Origin: Cinclus cinclus
Taxonomy: Eukaryota; Chordata; Aves; Passeriformes; Cinclidae
Assembly: GCF_963662255.1 (NCBI RefSeq)
Contig: NC_085083.1
Location: 458,612-522,611, forward strand
Reading direction: 5' to 3'
Length of the DNA stretch: 64,000 nt
Position numbers and translations under genes: made by a program. Under the pieces are notes generated by a model. That model saw nothing but the letters and a program-made list of their open reading frames with translations. It did no database searches and had not been told where the DNA came from. Positions 61,801-64,000 of this stretch are shown piece after piece (the first letter of the stretch is position 1; the number at the start of each line of letters is the position of its first letter).

Positions 61801-63017
61801 CTGGTGGCCGACCCCAGGTGGGACACCTGAGCGAGGGACACCCGACTGTGTGTGAGACACCTGTGTGTGTGTGTGACATCTGAGTGTGTGTGTGACACCT
61901 GAGTGTGACACCTGTGTGTGTGTGACACCTGAGTGACACCTGACTGTGTGTGACACCTGAATGTCTCTGTGACACCTGTGTGTGTGACACCTGTGTGACA
62001 CCTGTGTGTGTGTCACCTGAGGGACACCTGTGTCACCTGTGCTGTCTCCTGTGTCACCCCCACTTCCCCTCAGTGTCCTGGCATTGTCCCCTCCCTGTCC
62101 CCAGCTGTCACTGCCACGTCCCCACATTGTCCCCTTGTCCCCAATGTCCCCTCAATGACCCCGCACTGTCCCCATTGTCCCCTCAGTGTCCCCATTGTCA
62201 CTCTCAGTGTCCCTAATGTCCCCATTGTCACTCTCAGTGTCCCCATTGTCACTCTGTGTCCCCATTGTCACTCTCAGGGTCCCCATTGTCACTCTGTGTC
62301 CCCACTGTCACTCTCTGTATCCCCGCAGTGTCCCCATTGTCACTCTGTGTCCCCATTGTCACTCTCATTGTCCCCAGTGTCCCCGCACTGTCCCCATTGT
62401 CACTCTGTGTCCCCATTGTCACTCTCTGTCCCCACTGTCACTCTCAGTGTCCCCACTGTCCCCCATGTCCTCTCAGTGTCCCCATTGTCACTCTGCGTCC
62501 CCATTGTCACTCTCATTGTCCCCAGTGTCCCCGCACTGTCCCCACTGTCACTCTCAGTGTCCCCACTGTACCCCATGTCCCCTCAGTGTCCCCATTGTCA
62601 CTCTGTGTCCCCACTGTCACTCTCAGTGTCCCCACTGTCCCCTCAGTGTCCCCATTGTCACTCTGTGTCCCCATTGTCACTCTCAGTGTCCCCACTGTCC
62701 CCCATGTCCCCGCAGTGTCCCCGACTGGCACATCATGGACGTGCAGGTGACAGCGGTGGCCGAGGGTGGCCGCTCCCTGACTGTCACCAGCACCCGCCGC
62801 AACCCCGCGGAGCCCGGCGATGTCACCGGCAGTGCCACCCTCCACAGCTTCTGGAGCAGCGTCCAGGGTGTGTCACTGTCACCTGTGTCATTGTCACCTG
62901 TATCACCTCCCGGTGCCACCTCCCTGTGCCGCCTCAGTGTCACCAATGTCCCCTCGCTCACTCCGTCCCCTCCCCGCAGCCTGCACCGGACACGGCGGCT
63001 GCGTCAAGCTCTGCTGA
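58758..63017 (+). CDS. ASPDH: ASPDH, aspartate dehydrogenase domain-containing protein (first exon missing)
   Basis: Predicted NAD(P)-dependent L-aspartate dehydrogenase (NadX/DUF108 family). Coding exons: 58758-58899, 59919-60003, 60682-60831, 61591-61817, 62716-62867 and 62980-63017. Phases match throughout. Sequence landmarks: QFLVSQLLSQGPSRGLSLSF, VWAR (rest of the nucleotide-binding half), VDLVVEVAHP, GSPSALAD, YVPRGALWGCEDI, VTMTKAPGSFR, VLYEGPLRPLC, NNVNAMAAAALAAPRLGFDG, NPAEPGDVTGSATLHSFW and a short Cys-rich end, GHGGCVKLC-stop. The start codon and the first glycines of the GxGxxG motif are missing with exon 1, probably in the gap at 58146-58345. Next to LRRC4B, as in mammals. Confidence 0.94.
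58975..59918. repeat. CCCATCCCTGTCCCCTCTGT array in ASPDH intron 2
   Basis: Units of ATCCCTGTCC(C), with CCTCTGCC or CCTCTGTCC spacers, filling nearly the whole intron and supplying its pyrimidine tract. Confidence 0.93.
59919..60003 (+). CDS. ASPDH: ASPDH exon 3
   Basis: 85 nt encoding AVDLVVEVAHPCVVQEHGED, ILKHADFM. Donor ATG|GTGACA in phase 0. Confidence 0.93.
60004..60660. repeat. GGGGACATTGGGGACACAGG array
   Basis: G-rich 10-13-bp units (GGGGACAYTG, GGGACAGGGG), ending with four 22-bp units of GTCCCCAACRCTGTCCC before the acceptor. Confidence 0.9.
60682..60831 (+). CDS. ASPDH: ASPDH exon 4
   Basis: 150 nt encoding VGSPSALADAVTERRLREAA, ARGGHTLYVPRGALWGCEDI, ARMDSAGTLQ. Donor CTGCAG|GTGACA in phase 0. 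Confidence 0.94.
60832..61090 (+). repeat. GGACACTGCAGGTGACACTG array from the ASPDH exon 4 donor
   Basis: The exon end plus donor, GGACACTGCAG|GTGACACTG, is repeated as ACACTGCAGGTGACACTGCA or GCAGGGGACACTG units; several copies keep CTGCAG|GTGACA exactly. Confidence 0.92.
61120..61588. repeat. GTGTCCCCTGCGTGTCCCCT array
   Basis: 10-bp and 20-bp units of (GTGTCCCCTG)(CGTGTCCCCT) with TTTGTCCCCTG variants, up to the acceptor at 61590. Confidence 0.92.
61591..61817 (+). CDS. ASPDH: ASPDH exon 5
   Basis: 227 nt encoding ALQVTMTKAPGSFRARGRLR through VLYEGPLRPLCALLPNNVNA to RLVADP plus AG of Ser. Donor CCCCAG|GTGGGA. Confidence 0.94.
61818..62715 (+). repeat. TGTGTGACACCTGAG array, then CAGTGTCCCCATTGTCACTC array in ASPDH intron 5
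   Basis: 61830-62040 is GTGTGTGACACCTGAGTG. From about 62080 to 62715 are units of about 20-26 bp, CTCAGTGTCCCCATTGTCAC. The downstream acceptor and exon head, CCCCGCAG|TGTCCCCGAC, resembles this unit, and CCCCGCAGTGTCCCCATTG also occurs at about 62323. Confidence 0.9.
62716..62867 (+). CDS. ASPDH: ASPDH exon 6
   Basis: 152 nt encoding (S)VPDWHIMDVQVTAVAEGGR, SLTVTSTRRNPAEPGDVTGS, ATLHSFWSSVQ plus one base. Donor GTCCAGG|GTGTGT. Confidence 0.93.
62980..63017 (+). CDS. ASPDH: ASPDH last coding exon
   Basis: Acceptor TCCCCGCAG; 38 nt encoding (A)CTGHGGCVKLC and TGA at 63015-63017. The family also ends in a short Cys-containing tail. Confidence 0.88.
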
Positions 63018-63090
63018 GCCGCAACAGCGGAAACATCGCCGGAGACACCTCGGGGACATCTTGGGGACACTCCGGGGACATTTTGGGGAC

Positions 63091-63096
63091 AATAAA
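63091..63096 (+). terminator. ASPDH polyadenylation signal
   Basis: AATAAA 74 bases after the ASPDH stop, only 60 bp before the first CCAAT box of the next promoter. Confidence 0.65.
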
Positions 63097-63149
63097 ACCC
63101 TGCCTGCAGTGGTGGCTCCCTTCTTGTCATGGCGGCGGGGAGGGGACGC

Positions 63150-63374
63150 GATCCGATTGGTGGAAACGCCGCGCGGGGCACGACGGGAGGAAGGAATCTC
63201 GCCTCCGATTGGTGAACGGGAGGCGCAAAGCGTTAAGGGAGGGAGGTCAAAGCGCTGATTGGATAGCTGTGCGCGCGGGGCACGATGGGGAGTAGGTCGG
63301 CGCACCCTCATTGGTCAGCGTGGCGCAAAGCATGACGGGAGTTGTAGTTGCGGCCTGAGGGGGCAGAGGCCGCC
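63150..63374 (+). promoter_or_regulatory. CCAAT-box promoter of the next gene, built of about 51-bp units
   Basis: Four ATTGG (inverted CCAAT, NF-Y type) boxes at 63156-63160, 63208-63212, 63258-63262 and 63310-63314, spaced 52, 50 and 52 bp. Between them related GCGCAAAGC and GCGGGGCACGAYGGG blocks recur. At 63331-63349, CATGACGGGAGTTGTAGTT resembles, on the minus strand, the ACTACAANTCCC element of TATA-less promoters (ZNF143/SBS type). Unique GC-rich sequence follows to the ATG at 63375. Confidence 0.65.
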
Positions 63375-63396
63375 ATGGCCCCGGAGGACGCGCGGG
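63375..63396 (+). CDS. First coding exon of an unidentified gene (JOSD2 is the syntenic candidate)
   Basis: CCGCCATGG start context, then MAPEDAR plus one base before a perfect donor, G|GTGAGT. It directly follows a strong housekeeping-type promoter. In mammals JOSD2 follows ASPDH on the same strand, but seven residues are too few to identify the gene and do not match the mammalian JOSD2 N-terminus as I know it. Confidence 0.5.
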
Positions 63397-64000
63397 GTGA
63401 GTAGGGGGAGGCCGGGTCCGGATTTTGGGGGGTCCTGAGGGGGCTTGTGGGGGACAGGAAGAGCTCGGGGATTTTTTTCGGGGTGCAAGAGGGGGTTTGG
63501 GGGTGAGGGAGGGAGGCGGAGGCCGCGCCCCGGGCCTGTGAGGGGGGAAGGGCTGGGCAGGCCTGGGTGGAATTTGGGGGGGTCCTGGGGGGATTTTGGG
63601 GGGGATTTGAAGGAATTCTGGGGGGGCTATTGTGGGAGGATCTGGGGGTCCTGAAGAGATTTCGGTGGGGGTGGGGACAGCATGGTCTTGGGGCCTGGTG
63701 GGGAGGATTTGGGGGTGCCAGGAATTTGGGGAGGGGTCCTGAGGTAACTTTGGGGGGGGATTTGAAAGAATCTGGGGGCCCTGGGAGGGATTTGGGGGTG
63801 TCAGGAATTTGGGGAGGGGTCCTGAAGGGAATTGGGGGTCCTCTCTCGGAGGGATTTTGGGGTAATTTTGGAGACATTTGATGGAATTTGGGGGGTCTGG
63901 AGTAACTCTGGAGGCGTCAGGAATTTGGGTCTGGGGTCTCGGGGGGAATTTGGGGAGTCCAGGGATCTCTTAAGTGGGGGTTTGAGGGAGCTGAGGGGGA
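63397..64000. other. Start of intron 1 of the last gene, G-rich
   Basis: Loose GGGATTTTGGGGGGGTCCTG repeats with two similar halves; no further exon visible before the window ends. Confidence 0.6.

Noticed and set aside
63375..63396. Firm naming of the last exon as JOSD2
   Set aside because: Only synteny supports it; MAPEDAR is too short to identify and does not resemble the mammalian JOSD2 N-terminus as I know it.
1..64000. Interspersed transposons (CR1 LINEs, LTR elements), tRNA or other RNA genes
   Set aside because: I looked for reverse-transcriptase motifs, terminal repeats and tRNA-like boxes and saw none. A RepeatMasker and tRNAscan run would be decisive.

Overview
The window is vertebrate genomic DNA. 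Spliced genes with GT-AG introns, extreme GC-rich minisatellite content and a human 19q13.33-like gene order point to a bird, most likely a GC-rich microchromosome. No bacterial, phage or viral genes are visible. I recognised the genes from family knowledge and ran no database search.

Four genes are recognisable, all on the + strand, and a fifth starts at the right edge. SHANK1 (3' part, coding exons from 1044 to 21628, 3'UTR to about 24950) is a postsynaptic scaffold. SYT3 (two probable 5'UTR exons at 26541 and 28244-28358, coding 30746-44023) is a calcium sensor of membrane traffic. LRRC4B (5'UTR exon ending 49100, coding exon 55274-57271) is a synaptic adhesion protein. ASPDH (exon 2 to stop, 58758-63017) is a predicted L-aspartate dehydrogenase. 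A CCAAT-box promoter and a first exon start at 63375; by synteny this could be JOSD2. SHANK1, SYT3 and LRRC4B are all synapse genes, while ASPDH is metabolic.

Only about 7.6 kb (12%) is coding. Nearly all the rest is tandem repeats: a 10-bp array of about 2.5 kb in perfect register, C-rich and G-rich arrays, (GT)n, (ATT)n, and units of 20-350 bp. Two 200-N gaps (1674-1873 and 58146-58345) sit where the SHANK1 PDZ exons and ASPDH exon 1 should be. Codon phase matches at every splice junction listed, apart from the gap in SHANK1 and one frameshift inside its large exon.

The most unusual pattern is that several intronic arrays appear to have grown out of the adjoining exon-intron junction, so the introns carry copies of the real splice site plus flanking exon sequence. 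This occurs at acceptors (SHANK1 exon at 8028, SYT3 exon at 33831, ASPDH exons at 58758 and 62716) and donors (SYT3 exons ending 26541, 30899, 34371, 35409 and 38140, and the ASPDH exon ending 60831). Other notable structures are a large inverted GTGTGCAA/TTGCACAC arrangement in the SHANK1 3'UTR, two CpG-rich first exons built from reverse-complementary decamers, and a SHANK1 exon flanked by inverted C-rich and G-rich arrays.
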